From Melghirimyces profundicolus (lineage in GTDB: Bacteria > Bacillota > Bacilli > Thermoactinomycetales > DSM-45169): a DNA stretch of 64,000 nucleotides. Every line of letters begins with the position of its first letter. Within the stretch, counting starts at the first letter, position 1. The stretch spans positions 1-64,000 of the forward strand of contig NZ_QBKR01000021.1 in the NCBI RefSeq assembly GCF_003054245.1, given 5' to 3'. Under the pieces are notes generated by a model. It did not search any database. It was given only the letters and a program-made list of their open reading frames with translations, and was not told the DNA's origin. Position numbers and translations under genes: made by a program. Of this stretch, positions 16,926 through 25,861 are shown piece by piece.

Positions 16926-18359
16926 ATGCATCGACCGAGGATCGTCATCGCCGGCACCGAATCCGGGGCGGGAAAGACGACGCTGACCCTGGGTTTGCTG
17001 GTTGCATTCAAAAAACGGGGGCTTACCGTGCAGGGTTTCAAGGTGGGCCCGGATTATATCGATCCGGGTCACCATACTGCTGTGACGGGACGCCCTTCCC
17101 GGAACCTGGACACCTGGATGATGCCTGAATCGGTCATGGAGGAAGTGTTTTTCCGGGGCGGCGAAGGGGCGGACCTTTCCATCGTGGAAGGGGTGATGGG
17201 GCTTTTTGACGGACGGGCGCCCGACAGCGACGAAGGCAGCACGGCCCAGGTGGCCGAGCGGTTGACATGCCCCGTTCTCCTGGTGGTGGATGCGGGGGGG
17301 ATGGCCCGCAGCGCCGCCGCGGTGGTTCGGGGGTTTCAGAACTTCCGGCCGGGGGTTCGCGTGGCGGGGGTGATTGTCAACCGGGTCGGCGGGGAAGGCC
17401 ATTTCCGGTTGCTTAAAACCGCGGTGGAAGGGGCGTGCGGAATCCCGGTGGTGGGATGGCTGCGGGAGGATGCGGAAATCAGCATCCCCGAACGGCATCT
17501 GGGTTTGGTAACCGCGGCGGAAGGGCCGAACGAAGCGCTTTATGAAGGACTGGGCGACCTTTTGGAAGAAGGAGTCGATCTGGAAGAAATCCTCCGGTTG
17601 GCCCGTGAAGCCCCGTCGCTCCACATGCCCCCCCGGCCGGTGTTCCAAGAATGGCCGGAGGCGGAAGAAAAACCCACGGTAGCGGTGGCCCGTGACGCCG
17701 CCTTCCATTTTTACTATCCCGAAAACCTCGATCTGCTTCGTTTGGCCGGGGCGGAATGGGTGGAGTTCAGCCCCCTGGCCGGTGAGCCGGTTCCGTTGGA
17801 GGCGGACGGTGTGTGGCTCGGCGGAGGGTTTCCCGAAATCCATGCGGCGGATTTGGCCGCGGGGGAAGAAGTGAAGCGCTCCTTCAGGGAGGCGGTGAAA
17901 CGGGGAATGCCCGTCTATGCGGAGTGCGGCGGATATATGTATCTCTGCCGGGAGATCGTGGACTCCGAAGGGCACCGATATCCCATGGCGGGGGTGATCC
18001 CCGCGGAGGTCCGCATGCAATCCCGGTTGACCGCCCTGGGTTACCGGGAAGTGCAGGCGCTGACGGATTCCCCCTTGCTGAAAAAAGGGGAAAAGGCACG
18101 CGGCCACCAGTTCCGGTATTCCACGCTGACGCCGATCACCCGTCCGTTCCCCCATGCCTACAACTGCGAAGGAGGCTGGGCGGGGCCGGAGCGGGAAGGA
18201 TATGTGAGGGCGAATCTGATCGCCGGGTACACCCACCTTCACTTCGCCTCCAATCCGGCGATGGCGGAGCGGTGGGTGAACCGTTGCCGACAGTACCGCC
18301 GGAAGCGAAATCAACACATGAATCAGACAATGGAATGGAAACGGGACGGGGAGTCCTGA
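16926..18359 (+). CDS. cobB: Cobyrinate a,c-diamide synthase (CobB/CbiA)
   Basis: This enzyme amidates the a and c side chains of cobyrinic acid with glutamine and ATP. The 477-residue protein has an N-terminal dethiobiotin synthetase-like ATPase (GTESGAGKTT near residue 9, GFKVGPDYIDPGHH near 40, EGVMGLFDG) and a C-terminal class I glutamine amidotransferase with the catalytic Cys in YAECGGYMYL near 335 and YTHLHF. The start is ATG 16926 after GGAAGGAGG. It is alone: no other cobalamin genes lie within this window, which suggests a salvage role or a pathway encoded elsewhere. Confidence 0.92.
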   Translation: MHRPRIVIAGTESGAGKTTLTLGLLVAFKKRGLTVQGFKVGPDYIDPGHHTAVTGRPSRNLDTWMMPESVMEEVFFRGGEGADLSIVEGVMGLFDGRAPDSDEGSTAQVAERLTCPVLLVVDAGGMARSAAAVVRGFQNFRPGVRVAGVIVNRVGGEGHFRLLKTAVEGACGIPVVGWLREDAEISIPERHLGLVTAAEGPNEALYEGLGDLLEEGVDLEEILRLAREAPSLHMPPRPVFQEWPEAEEKPTVAVARDAAFHFYYPENLDLLRLAGAEWVEFSPLAGEPVPLEADGVWLGGGFPEIHAADLAAGEEVKRSFREAVKRGMPVYAECGGYMYLCREIVDSEGHRYPMAGVIPAEVRMQSRLTALGYREVQALTDSPLLKKGEKARGHQFRYSTLTPITRPFPHAYNCEGGWAGPEREGYVRANLIAGYTHLHFASNPAMAERWVNRCRQYRRKRNQHMNQTMEWKRDGES

Positions 18360-18381
18360 TTAAAAGATAAGGAGAAAACGG

Positions 18382-18576
18382 ATGAGCGCCCTGCTTGAAT
18401 TGCTGGAGCTGGTCTGGGTGGGAGTGAAATGGATGGTTCGTGTGATCGTCGGGATTCTCGAACTGATCGATTTATCGGCTATGTCAGCCGATTTCGTTCA
18501 TTGGATGAGGAAAAAAGGGAGGCGTCTCTCCAAAGGGTTGCGCAAGCGGTTGGGAGGACGGTCACCGGGGGAATGA
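18382..18576 (+). CDS. Small hydrophobic protein of unknown function
   Basis: The 64-residue protein starts 22 bases after cobB with a good ribosome site (AAGGAG). Residues 1-32 are strongly hydrophobic (LLELLELVWVGVKWMVRVIVG), followed by a basic tail (RKKGRRLSKGLRKRLGG), so it probably associates with the membrane. I recognise no family. Its stop overlaps the start of the next small ORF (ATGA), which supports both being translated. Confidence 0.55.
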   Translation: MSALLELLELVWVGVKWMVRVIVGILELIDLSAMSADFVHWMRKKGRRLSKGLRKRLGGRSPGE

Positions 18577-18716
18577 TGACGATCCCATCGGTGCAGACAA
18601 AAAACGGTGAAGAAGTTGATGTGACACGTTATCGTTGGGTTGTGGATGATCAGATCCCCATTTTTACACAGAACCGTAATTACATTGAACAGCATGTATA
18701 CATAGAGGAAGAATAA
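18573..18716 (+). CDS. Small protein of unknown function, translationally coupled
   Basis: The 47-residue soluble protein begins MMTIPSVQTKNGEEVDV and ends HVYIEEE. Its ATG overlaps the stop codon of the preceding gene (ATGA), with CCGGGGGA as ribosome site. Base composition is more AT-rich than its neighbours. No domain was recognised. Confidence 0.5.
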   Translation: MMTIPSVQTKNGEEVDVTRYRWVVDDQIPIFTQNRNYIEQHVYIEEE

Positions 18717-18972
18717 GGCTGCCTTTTATCATCCAAGAAGTCTTTCCAGACTATTCCCATCAAAAATGTTGGGCGATTATGTTAACAGGATTCATAAGGG
18801 ATCCTTTTCTGCCGGTCCCTCCTCCCTCGGTTCATTGACAGGAAAGAACGCGCAAAGTATAGTGGTGTCGAACCGAACCTTCCTCCCATAGAGGCATGTC
18901 TCCAGAGCACCGGTATGACAGACATCGTGTTTTCCTGGGTGAGGGCTTTTTTACATACAGAGGGGGAACCCC

Positions 18973-19674
18973 ATGTTTTGGAAGTCGGTCAATCCGCTGA
19001 TCGAACAGATTGAGATTGAATCCAACCCCGGCAACCAACCGGTCACTGTCCGATACCTTCCCGACGGCTTGGAGGAGATCGGGACGGGGACCGATGCGGT
19101 GGTCGTCCGCCATTCCTCCCATCCCGGGGTGGTTTTCAAACGGTATGCCGCCGGACGGGAAAAGGCGCGGTTGGACGAATACACTGTGTACCGGCGGTTG
19201 GGTCAATCCGACTATTTTCCCGTCTGTTTCGGAATGGAGGACCATTTTCTCGTCCTGAGCTATGAGAAAGGTCCCACCCTTTATGACTGCCTCATCGAGG
19301 GAATTCCCATCCCGGAGAACGTCATTCGGGAGGTGGATGAGGCGCGGGACTATGTCCGCAGCCGGGGCCTCAATCCCCGGGACATCCATCTGAAGAACGT
19401 GCTGTTGCAGGACGGGCATGTCAAACTGCTGGACGTCTCGGAATACCTCAAGCCCGGCAATGACGGGCGCTGGGATCATCTGGTCCAGGGGTACCGCCTG
19501 TTTTATCCCTGGATCGAGGGACGGAAAATCCCCATTTCTCTCATCGAACAGGTGAAACAAGCCTATTATGACCAAGTGGAAGGCGACTTCTCCCTGATTG
19601 ACTTCGGCCGCCGTTTCCTCCAGCTCTGGAAGGGTGCCCGCCGTCAACCTCGAGATCGGAGTCCGGAAAAGTAA
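18973..19674 (+). CDS. YrzF-like serine/threonine protein kinase homologue
   Basis: The 233-residue protein has a small kinase fold: GTGTDAVVVRH as nucleotide loop near 37, VVFKRYAAG with the conserved lysine, LVLSYEKGPTLYD as hinge, and a catalytic loop RDIHLKNVLL near 135 with His and Asn. The metal motif reads LLDVSEY instead of DFG, as in YrzF-type bacterial kinases, so activity may be reduced or altered. The start follows AGAGGGGGAACCCC. It forms a single-gene unit with its own terminator. Confidence 0.75.
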   Translation: MFWKSVNPLIEQIEIESNPGNQPVTVRYLPDGLEEIGTGTDAVVVRHSSHPGVVFKRYAAGREKARLDEYTVYRRLGQSDYFPVCFGMEDHFLVLSYEKGPTLYDCLIEGIPIPENVIREVDEARDYVRSRGLNPRDIHLKNVLLQDGHVKLLDVSEYLKPGNDGRWDHLVQGYRLFYPWIEGRKIPISLIEQVKQAYYDQVEGDFSLIDFGRRFLQLWKGARRQPRDRSPEK

Positions 19675-19761
19675 GTTCACGTCTTATTATGATGCCTGTC
19701 TGAAAGAAGAGGATCTTGGTCATGCGTTTTAACATTAGATCGCAGTAAGATAAAGAGACAG

Positions 19762-19788
19762 AAGCCGGCTCTGAGGAGCCGGCTTTTC
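19762..19788 (+). terminator. Rho-independent terminator
   Basis: AAGCCGGCTC (19762-19771) pairs with GAGCCGGCTT (19776-19785), then TTCC. It lies about 90 bases after the kinase-like gene and insulates it from the regulated acyl-CoA operon downstream. Confidence 0.75.
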
Positions 19789-19808
19789 CGTTGCAGCCGG
19801 AAAATCAT

Positions 19809-19859
19809 TTGAAATAGTCAGACATATCATGATAAAATTAAATACTAACCGGTAGGTAT
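19809..19859 (+). promoter_or_regulatory. Promoter and TetR-type operator 1 of the acyl-CoA ligase operon
   Basis: TTGAAA (19809-19814), an 18-base gap and TAAAAT (19833-19838) form a sigma-A-like promoter. Immediately downstream, 19842-19859 is the perfect palindrome ATACTAACCGGTAGGTAT. Near-identical 18-mers occur at 25868, 26940, 28776 and 33720, all around the same gene island, and a TetR gene lies inside it at 26190. Confidence 0.7.
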
Positions 19860-19881
19860 ATTATCAAAACAAGAGGAGCGT

Positions 19882-19986
19882 ATGGAAGACTTTTCAAGTT
19901 GGAGTGATTTTGTCCGTAAATTCCGGGTTGAAGAGGTAAAGTACGAAACGGTTTGGAGGGATTGTGATGGCGGATCCTCATTTTGA
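19882..19986 (+). CDS. 34-residue leader ORF overlapping the acyl-CoA ligase start
   Basis: ATG 19882 has a strong ribosome site (AAGAGGAG) directly after operator 1. It encodes MEDFSSWSDFVRKFRVEEVK and ends TGA 19984-19986, inside the ligase gene in another frame. The amphipathic sequence looks protein-like rather than random. It could be a real small protein coupled to the ligase, or a relic of a longer N-terminus. No family was recognised. Confidence 0.4.
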   Translation: MEDFSSWSDFVRKFRVEEVKYETVWRDCDGGSSF

Positions 19987-21652
19987 ATTTTGGCCGGACC
20001 GTATGCCTGTCTCATTGGATATCCCCCGGACGACGGTTTGGGATAACCTGGCTGTGTCGGCACGACGGTATCCTCACCGTACGGCGATCTATTACTATGG
20101 TCAGTCTTTATCTTATCAACGGCTGCTGGAGGAAGCGCAACGGTTGGCCGGATTCCTGCAGAACGAGCTCCATGTATCCAAGGGCGATCGGGTACTGTTG
20201 TTCATGCAAAACTCTCCCCAATTTATCATCGCCTTTTACGCGATCTTGCGGGCGAACGCAGTCGTGGTGCCGTTAAACCCGATGAACGTGAGGTCGGAGC
20301 TTGCGTTTTACATCGAGGATTGCGAACCGAAGGCCGCGATTGTCGGTCAGGAACTGTACGACCGGATCGCCCCCTTGAATGGAACCTCCCTGAAGCACAT
20401 CGTTGTCGCCGCTTATTCGGATTACCTCCCACCCTCTCCGGTCGTTCAGCCACCGGAGGAAGTGACCGCTCCACGGGTCAAGGTGAAGGATGACGACGTC
20501 ACCCTCTGGTCGGAAGCGCTCACAAACGGGGGTCCGCCCGGCCCTCACACCGCTCGGTCATCGGATCTGGCGGTCTTGCCGTACACCTCGGGAACAACCG
20601 GCAAACCAAAGGGTTGCATGCACACCCATTACACCGTGCAGGCCACCTTGGCAGGCGCCTCTGCCTGGAATCATCTCACCCCCAATGCCGTGGCATTGGC
20701 GACTTTGCCCCTATTCCACGTCACAGGGATGCAGCACAGTATGAATACGCCGATTTTTACCGGGGGCAGCATGGTCGTGATGACCCGTTGGAATCGCCAT
20801 ACCGCCGCGAAGTTGATCCAAATCCATCGGTGTACCCATTGGACCGGGATCAGTACGATGGTGGTCGATTTTCTCGCCAACCCCGACTTGAGGGAGGTGG
20901 ATGGCAGCTCGCTCCAGTTCGTCGGGGGAGGGGGTGCACCGCTGCCCGAAGCGGTGGGGGAGGAGCTTTACAGGCAGACGGGATTGCGCTTTGTGGAAGG
21001 GTACGGTTTGAGCGAGACAATGGCTCAAACCCACATGAATCCCGTTCACCGGCCCAAGCTGCAATGTTTGGGGATCCCCTCCTTTGATGTGGACGCCTGT
21101 GTGGTCAACCCGGACACTCTGAAACCGCTGGGACCCGGGGAGGAAGGGGAAATCCTTCTTCGCGGCCCGCAAGTTTTCAAAGGGTATTGGAGACGGCCGT
21201 CGGAAACGGAGAACGTTTTTGTGAAGATCGATGACGGCCCCCCCTTTTTCCGAACGGGGGACATCGGGAAGGTGGACGAAGAGGGGTATTTTTTCATCGT
21301 GGACCGGTTGAAACGGATGATCAACGCGTCGGGGCTGAAAGTGTGGCCGACGGAAGTGGAAGGGGTGCTGTACAAGCACCCGGCGGTCAAACAAGCCTGT
21401 GTCATCGGGGTGCCGGATGAACGTCGGGGCGAAACGGTCAAGGCGTTTATCGTTTTAAAGTCACCGGAACGCGGCAAGGTCAGTGAAGAGGAGATCATCC
21501 GGTGGTCCAAGGAGCGGTTGGCCACCTATAAATATCCGCGGATCGTCCAGTTTATCGATGAGCTCCCGATGACGGGGAGCGGAAAAATCCTGTGGCGGAA
21601 GCTGCAGGAGGATGAGCGGCACAAATGGAATCAGGCCGAAAAGACCCGATGA
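19967..21652 (+). CDS. AMP-forming acyl-CoA synthetase (long/medium-chain fatty acid-CoA ligase type)
   Basis: The 561-residue ANL-family enzyme activates a carboxylic acid to its CoA thioester using ATP. It shows the P-loop-like [11 protein letters not shown] near residue 205, [11 protein letters not shown], the YGLSET motif near 340, FFRTGDIG, and the C-terminal catalytic lysine in [12 protein letters not shown]. The start is ATG 19967 (GGAGGG, seven bases). It heads the operon ligase - dehydrogenase - lactonase remnant - comB - kinase - SDR, directly behind operator 1. In the proposed 4-hydroxyacid pathway it would take the LvaE role; the chain-length preference cannot be read from sequence. 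Confidence 0.88.
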   Translation: MADPHFEFWPDRMPVSLDIPRTTVWDNLAVSARRYPHRTAIYYYGQSLSYQRLLEEAQRLAGFLQNELHVSKGDRVLLFMQNSPQFIIAFYAILRANAVVVPLNPMNVRSELAFYIEDCEPKAAIVGQELYDRIAPLNGTSLKHIVVAAYSDYLPPSPVVQPPEEVTAPRVKVKDDDVTLWSEALTNGGPPGPHTARSSDLAVLPYTSGTTGKPKGCMHTHYTVQATLAGASAWNHLTPNAVALATLPLFHVTGMQHSMNTPIFTGGSMVVMTRWNRHTAAKLIQIHRCTHWTGISTMVVDFLANPDLREVDGSSLQFVGGGGAPLPEAVGEELYRQTGLRFVEGYGLSETMAQTHMNPVHRPKLQCLGIPSFDVDACVVNPDTLKPLGPGEEGEILLRGPQVFKGYWRRPSETENVFVKIDDGPPFFRTGDIGKVDEEGYFFIVDRLKRMINASGLKVWPTEVEGVLYKHPAVKQACVIGVPDERRGETVKAFIVLKSPERGKVSEEEIIRWSKERLATYKYPRIVQFIDELPMTGSGKILWRKLQEDERHKWNQAEKTR

Positions 21653-21668
21653 TAAAGGGGAGTTTCCT

Positions 21669-22898
21669 TTGAATTTCGATTACTCGGAAAAGGTGAAAGA
21701 GCTGCGGGACCGATTGGAGTCGTTTATGGAAGAAGTGGTTTATCCCAGCGAGAGCGTCTACGCCCGGCAATTGCGGGAGGGAGGTCGGTGGTCGGTCCCT
21801 CAGGTGATGGAGGAGATGAAGGCGAAGGCGAAAAAAGAGGGGCTTTGGAACCTGTTTCTGCCGGACAGCGAATGGGGCGGCGGGTTAACCAATCTGGAAT
21901 ATGCCCCCCTCTGCGAAATCATGGGCCGTTCCTTCATCGCACCTGAAGTGTTCAATTGTGCCGCTCCGGATACGGGGAACATGGAAGTGTTGGAACGGTA
22001 CGGCACGGAAGAGCAGAAAGAACAATGGTTGAAACCCTTGCTGGCGGGTGAGATCCGTTCCTGTTTTTCCATGACGGAGCCGGAGGTTGCATCCTCCGAT
22101 GCGACCAATATGGAGGCAACCATCACGCCCGACGGGGACGAATACGTGGTTCACGGCCGCAAGTGGTGGTCTTCCGGCGCCGGGGATCCACGGTGCAAAG
22201 TGGCCATTGTCATGGGAAAAAGTAATCCGGATGCTCCCAGGCACGCCCGGCACTCGATGATTCTCGTTCCTCTGGATACGCCGGGGGTTCACATTGAACG
22301 GATGCTGCCGGTGTTCGGCTATGACGATGCCCCTCACGGCCACGCGGAAATTCGATTCGACCAGGTTCGGGTGCCCAAGTCCAACATCATCTGGGGGGAA
22401 GGAAAAGGGTTCGCCATCGCCCAGGGACGGCTGGGGCCGGGACGGATCCATCACTGTATGCGGTTGATCGGTGCTGCCGAGCGGGCGTTGGAATTGATGG
22501 CAAGCCGGGTCAAGGAACGGGTCGCCTTCGGAAAGCCTTTGGCCGATCAGGGGGTGATCCGGGAATGGATCGCCGATTCCCGGATCGAGATTGAGCAAGC
22601 CCGGCTGTTGACGCTGAAAGCGGCGTACATGATGGATACGGTCGGGAACAAGGTGGCCAAAAAGGAAATCGCAATGATCAAAGTGGTCGCTCCCAACATG
22701 GCCCTTCGAGTGATCGATCGGGCGATTCAGGCCCACGGAGGAGGGGGAGTGAGCGAGGATTTCCCGTTGGCCTTTATGTGGGCCCAGGCCCGTACTCTTC
22801 GCCTTGCCGACGGCCCCGACGAGGTGCATCGCCGGGCGATCGCCAAGCTGGAGTTGTCCGGCGGGAATAAAGCGGACCATCCGGTCATACGGAGCTGA
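21669..22898 (+). CDS. Acyl-CoA dehydrogenase, ACAD10/11-like
   Basis: The 409-residue FAD enzyme has [14 protein letters not shown] (flavin/substrate loop near 135), a WWSSGAG strand, [13 protein letters not shown] and the C-terminal [15 protein letters not shown]. The usual catalytic Glu motif YEGT is replaced by ADGPDE, the pattern of ACAD10/11-type proteins, which act on phosphorylated 4-hydroxyacyl-CoAs. The start is TTG 21669 (GGGGAG, six bases), 16 bases after the ligase stop, as the N-terminus [15 protein letters not shown] fits the family. The neighbouring kinase gene at 23938 supports this assignment. Confidence 0.88.
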   Translation: MNFDYSEKVKELRDRLESFMEEVVYPSESVYARQLREGGRWSVPQVMEEMKAKAKKEGLWNLFLPDSEWGGGLTNLEYAPLCEIMGRSFIAPEVFNCAAPDTGNMEVLERYGTEEQKEQWLKPLLAGEIRSCFSMTEPEVASSDATNMEATITPDGDEYVVHGRKWWSSGAGDPRCKVAIVMGKSNPDAPRHARHSMILVPLDTPGVHIERMLPVFGYDDAPHGHAEIRFDQVRVPKSNIIWGEGKGFAIAQGRLGPGRIHHCMRLIGAAERALELMASRVKERVAFGKPLADQGVIREWIADSRIEIEQARLLTLKAAYMMDTVGNKVAKKEIAMIKVVAPNMALRVIDRAIQAHGGGGVSEDFPLAFMWAQARTLRLADGPDEVHRRAIAKLELSGGNKADHPVIRS

Positions 22899-22912
22899 CG
22901 GGGAGGGTCCCC

Positions 22913-23113
22913 ATGACCAATCGAGTCAACACGGTACAGGGTCCCATTTTGGTCGATGAATTGGGAAAAACCCCGGACTTAAGACGTTTCGGAGTGACTC
23001 AGGAGCAGATGGATCAAATGTTGATCAAAAATCCCCAACGGTTGTTCGGTGGCAGTGGCTCCGGTACAGGGGTCGACACGCTTGCCCGATCGGACGACGC
23101 CTCCGGACCGTAA
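22913..23113 (+). pseudogene. Phosphotriesterase/lactonase-family gene with large internal deletion
   Basis: The 66-codon frame starts properly (GGGGAGGGTCCCC, ATG). Residues 1-20 (VNTVQGPILVDELGKT) match the N-terminus of phosphotriesterase-like proteins, and residues 24-46 (FGVTQEQMDQMLIKNPQRLFGG) match their C-terminus. The roughly 270 residues between, with all metal-binding His and Asp residues, are missing, and the end runs into unrelated Gly/Ser-rich sequence. It cannot be active. Intact relatives include lactonases, which fits the operon theme. Confidence 0.7.
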
Positions 23114-23156
23114 CCCGTCCGGATGTCAAAAATGCAGGGGAGGCGGACGGCGACAG

Positions 23157-23912
23157 ATGAAAACATTGCGCTTATGGCTGCGAAAAGAGGAGATCGATCC
23201 GGAAGCGTTGTCCGGAAGCACTGCCGTGGTCATCGATGTGTTGCTGGCCACCACCACGCTGCAGGCCATTGTGGAAGGCGGTGCCTGTCGCGTATTTCCG
23301 ACCGGCAGCATGGAGGAGGCGTTGCGACTGCATCAATCTTTGGATTCGCCTCAAGTGCTGACCGGGGGGGAAGAAGACGGGTTGTTGATTGACGGTTTTG
23401 ATTGCGGCCCGTTCCCCGATGAATTTGGTCCAGACAAGGTGAAGGGGAAGGATGTCGTCTTTTTAAGCACCAACGGGACGCGGGCCATCGCCGGAGCGCG
23501 GTCCGCGTCCCGGCTGCTCATCGCCTGCCTGCGAAATGCGCCGTCGGTGGCCCGGTATCTTTCGGAAACGGATTCCGACGACATTTATTTGATTTGTTCG
23601 GGATCGAAAGGACGTGTTTCCCTGGAAGACACCTTGTGTGCCGCCGTGATCCTGTCCCGGATGGATACACGGGGCTGGAAGCTGGATGATGCCGCTTGGC
23701 TGGTTCGGGAGTTCGGATGGACACAACAGCAAAAGACCGGGGAAATTCTTCAGCAAGCCCGGGTGGGCCGCTGGTTTATGCAAAACGACAAAGCTGACCT
23801 CCTTCGCTATGTCGGAGACATCGGGGCGAGCCACTCGCTGATCGAAGTGAAGAACGGGAGATTGCATCTCCTCCCTCCCCACCCCCAGTCCGCTTCTCCG
23901 GCCGAGCCGTAA
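23157..23912 (+). CDS. comB: ComB family 2-phosphosulfolactate phosphatase homologue
   Basis: The 251-residue protein belongs to the ComB fold: VVIDVLLATTTLQAIVEGGA near residue 20, TGGEEDG, DGFDCGPFPDEFG, LSTNGTRAIA near 103 and CSGSKGRVSLEDTLCAA. Characterised ComB is a Mg-dependent phosphatase of coenzyme M synthesis, but most bacterial members have unknown substrates. The start is ATG 23157, with GGGGAGG rather far upstream (about 12 bases). It sits between an acyl-CoA dehydrogenase and an APH-type kinase, so it may act on a phosphorylated acyl intermediate or product; this is inference. Confidence 0.8.
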   Translation: MKTLRLWLRKEEIDPEALSGSTAVVIDVLLATTTLQAIVEGGACRVFPTGSMEEALRLHQSLDSPQVLTGGEEDGLLIDGFDCGPFPDEFGPDKVKGKDVVFLSTNGTRAIAGARSASRLLIACLRNAPSVARYLSETDSDDIYLICSGSKGRVSLEDTLCAAVILSRMDTRGWKLDDAAWLVREFGWTQQQKTGEILQQARVGRWFMQNDKADLLRYVGDIGASHSLIEVKNGRLHLLPPHPQSASPAEP

Positions 23913-23937
23913 AAAATGTTGGCGAGGTGAAACAACC

Positions 23938-25011
23938 ATGTCTGAACAAAAGGAAACCGAAACGATCCCTGTCCGTCCCGGGGAAGATTTTGACCGGGAG
24001 CGGTTGTCCGGTTACCTGCGGGAGCACCTGGAAGACCTGCCCGGGGGATCCTTGGAGGTGCGGCAGTTTCCCGCCGGAGCCTCCAACCTGACTTATCTCC
24101 TTCGAATCGGGGACTGGGAAGCGGTATTGCGGCGCCCGCCGCTGGGGCCTCTGCCCCCCAAAGCCCACGACATGGAGCGGGAGGCGACTTTGCTGAAAAA
24201 GCTTCATCCGGTCTTTCCCCTGGCTCCGAAGCCCTATCTCCTCTGCACCGAACCCGGGGTGCTGGGAGCCGTTTTCTATGTGATGGAACGGAGAAAAGGG
24301 GTGGTCTTGGACGGAGATTTTCCGGCCGGCGTCGATGTGACAGAGGACCTTTGTCGACGGATTTCGGAGACGGTGGTGGAGACGCTGGTACGGTTGCATG
24401 CCATCGACTGGCGGGAAGCGGGGCTGGAATCCTTCGGCCGCCCGGAGGGTTTTTTGAAGCGGCAGGTGGAAGGGTGGATCCGACGTTATGACAAGGCGAA
24501 AACCGACGACATTCCTCAAGTGGAGCTCCTCACCCGCTGGCTGACCGGTCACATACCTCAAAGCCCGGCGGCGACGGTGATTCACAACGATTTTAAGTTG
24601 AACAACATGCTGTTGGACCCGTCGGATCTGAGCTCGCCCACCGCTGTCGTGGATTGGGAGATGACAACCATCGGAGACCCTCTGTTCGACTTGGCCGTCT
24701 CCTTGAGTTATTGGGTGCAACCGGATGACCCGGCGGAGTTGCGGGACATCTTGCCCTCGGTGACCGGACGGTACGGCTTTATTTCCAGGGAGCGGTTTTT
24801 GGAACTGTACGCGGCCAAAAGCGGTCGGGATTTGTCGTCGATGCACTTTTACATGACCTTTGCCTATTTCAAACTGGCGGTCATTATCCAGCAGATTTAT
24901 GCCCGGTGGAAAAAGGGGCAAACCCGGGACCCCCGCTTCGCATCCTTCGGTGAACGCGTACGCGGCCTCATCCGTTATGCCGCTCAGTTTGCCAAAGCCG
25001 GACGGATTTAG
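23938..25011 (+). CDS. APH-family phosphotransferase (ACAD10/11 / LvaA kinase type)
   Basis: The 357-residue aminoglycoside phosphotransferase-like kinase shows PAGASNLTYLL (nucleotide loop near 45), AVLRRPPLGPLPPKAHDM with the conserved Arg/Lys region, the Brenner motif HNDFKLNNML near 218 and the metal motif VVDWEMTTIGDP near 238. This PPLGxLPPxAHDMxRE pattern is typical of kinases fused or linked to ACAD10/11 acyl-CoA dehydrogenases, which phosphorylate the 4-hydroxyl of 4-hydroxyacyl-CoA. It lies in the operon with a ligase, dehydrogenase and SDR. The ribosome site is GGCGAGG. Confidence 0.85.
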   Translation: MSEQKETETIPVRPGEDFDRERLSGYLREHLEDLPGGSLEVRQFPAGASNLTYLLRIGDWEAVLRRPPLGPLPPKAHDMEREATLLKKLHPVFPLAPKPYLLCTEPGVLGAVFYVMERRKGVVLDGDFPAGVDVTEDLCRRISETVVETLVRLHAIDWREAGLESFGRPEGFLKRQVEGWIRRYDKAKTDDIPQVELLTRWLTGHIPQSPAATVIHNDFKLNNMLLDPSDLSSPTAVVDWEMTTIGDPLFDLAVSLSYWVQPDDPAELRDILPSVTGRYGFISRERFLELYAAKSGRDLSSMHFYMTFAYFKLAVIIQQIYARWKKGQTRDPRFASFGERVRGLIRYAAQFAKAGRI

Positions 25012-25076
25012 TGGCACCTGTCGGCCGACTGGCCCACCGGCATTTTAAAAAAGTGACCCGGAAAGGATGGTTTTCA

Positions 25077-25853
25077 TTGAACACCCAAGATTTGTTTCGC
25101 TTGGACGGAAAGACAGCGATTGTCACCGGAGGAGGAAGAGGGCTCGGTCAATACATGGCGGAAGCCCTGGCGGAGTCCGGGGCGAGGGTGGTCTTGTGTT
25201 CCCGGAAATGGGAGGCCTGTGAGCAGGTGAAAGAAGAGATTGAAAACAAGGGGGGAGAAGCTCTCGCCTTCGCCTGTGATGTTACCCGGCCCGAAGAGGT
25301 GGAGCGCGTGGTGGCGGCGACGGAGGAGGCCTTCGGCGGCGTGGACATCGTCGTCAACAACAGCGGGACCACCTGGGGGGCACCGCCGGAGGAGATGCCC
25401 GTTGATAAGTTTGAACGGGTGATGGATGTCAACGTGAAAGGGGTCTTTTTGATGTCCCAGGCGGCGGGAAAACGGATGATCGCCCGGGGCAAAGGAGGGA
25501 GGATCATCAATATCGCCTCCGTTGCCGGTCTGGGTGGCGGTCATCCCGAATACATGCAGACGGTCGGCTACAATTCCAGCAAGGGGGCGGTCATTACCAT
25601 GACCAAAGATCTGGCAACCAGCTGGGCCCGGTACGGGATCCAAGTGAATGCCATCGCTCCCGGCTGGTTTCCCAGCAAAATGTCCCGGCCGCTTCTGGAG
25701 AAGTTTGAGGAAAAGATGCTCTCCCACATTCCGCTGGCCCGGTTCGGGCAACCGGATGATATCAAGGGAATCGCCGTGTTCCTGGCATCCCCTGCCGCCG
25801 CTTACATGACGGGACAGGTCGTGGTGGTGGACGGCGGGGCGACCGCTTGGTGA
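25077..25853 (+). CDS. Short-chain dehydrogenase/reductase (operon 1)
   Basis: The 258-residue SDR begins NTQDLFRLDGKTAIVTGGGRGLG, with the NAD(P) glycine motif near residue 18, VNNSGTTWG, the catalytic Ser region NIASVAGLG and Y-NSSK (YxxxK) near 168. It closes the first operon and may oxidise or reduce a hydroxy- or keto-acyl-CoA. The start is TTG 25077 (AAAGGATGG); a GTG overlapping the kinase stop at 25011 would add 22 atypical residues. Confidence 0.85.
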   Translation: MNTQDLFRLDGKTAIVTGGGRGLGQYMAEALAESGARVVLCSRKWEACEQVKEEIENKGGEALAFACDVTRPEEVERVVAATEEAFGGVDIVVNNSGTTWGAPPEEMPVDKFERVMDVNVKGVFLMSQAAGKRMIARGKGGRIINIASVAGLGGGHPEYMQTVGYNSSKGAVITMTKDLATSWARYGIQVNAIAPGWFPSKMSRPLLEKFEEKMLSHIPLARFGQPDDIKGIAVFLASPAAAYMTGQVVVVDGGATAW

Positions 25854-25861
25854 ATTGCAGG

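Noticed and set aside
16842-18317. 491-codon open frame opposite cobB
   Set aside because: Pure antisense shadow; His/Pro/Arg-rich composition, and cobB is certain.
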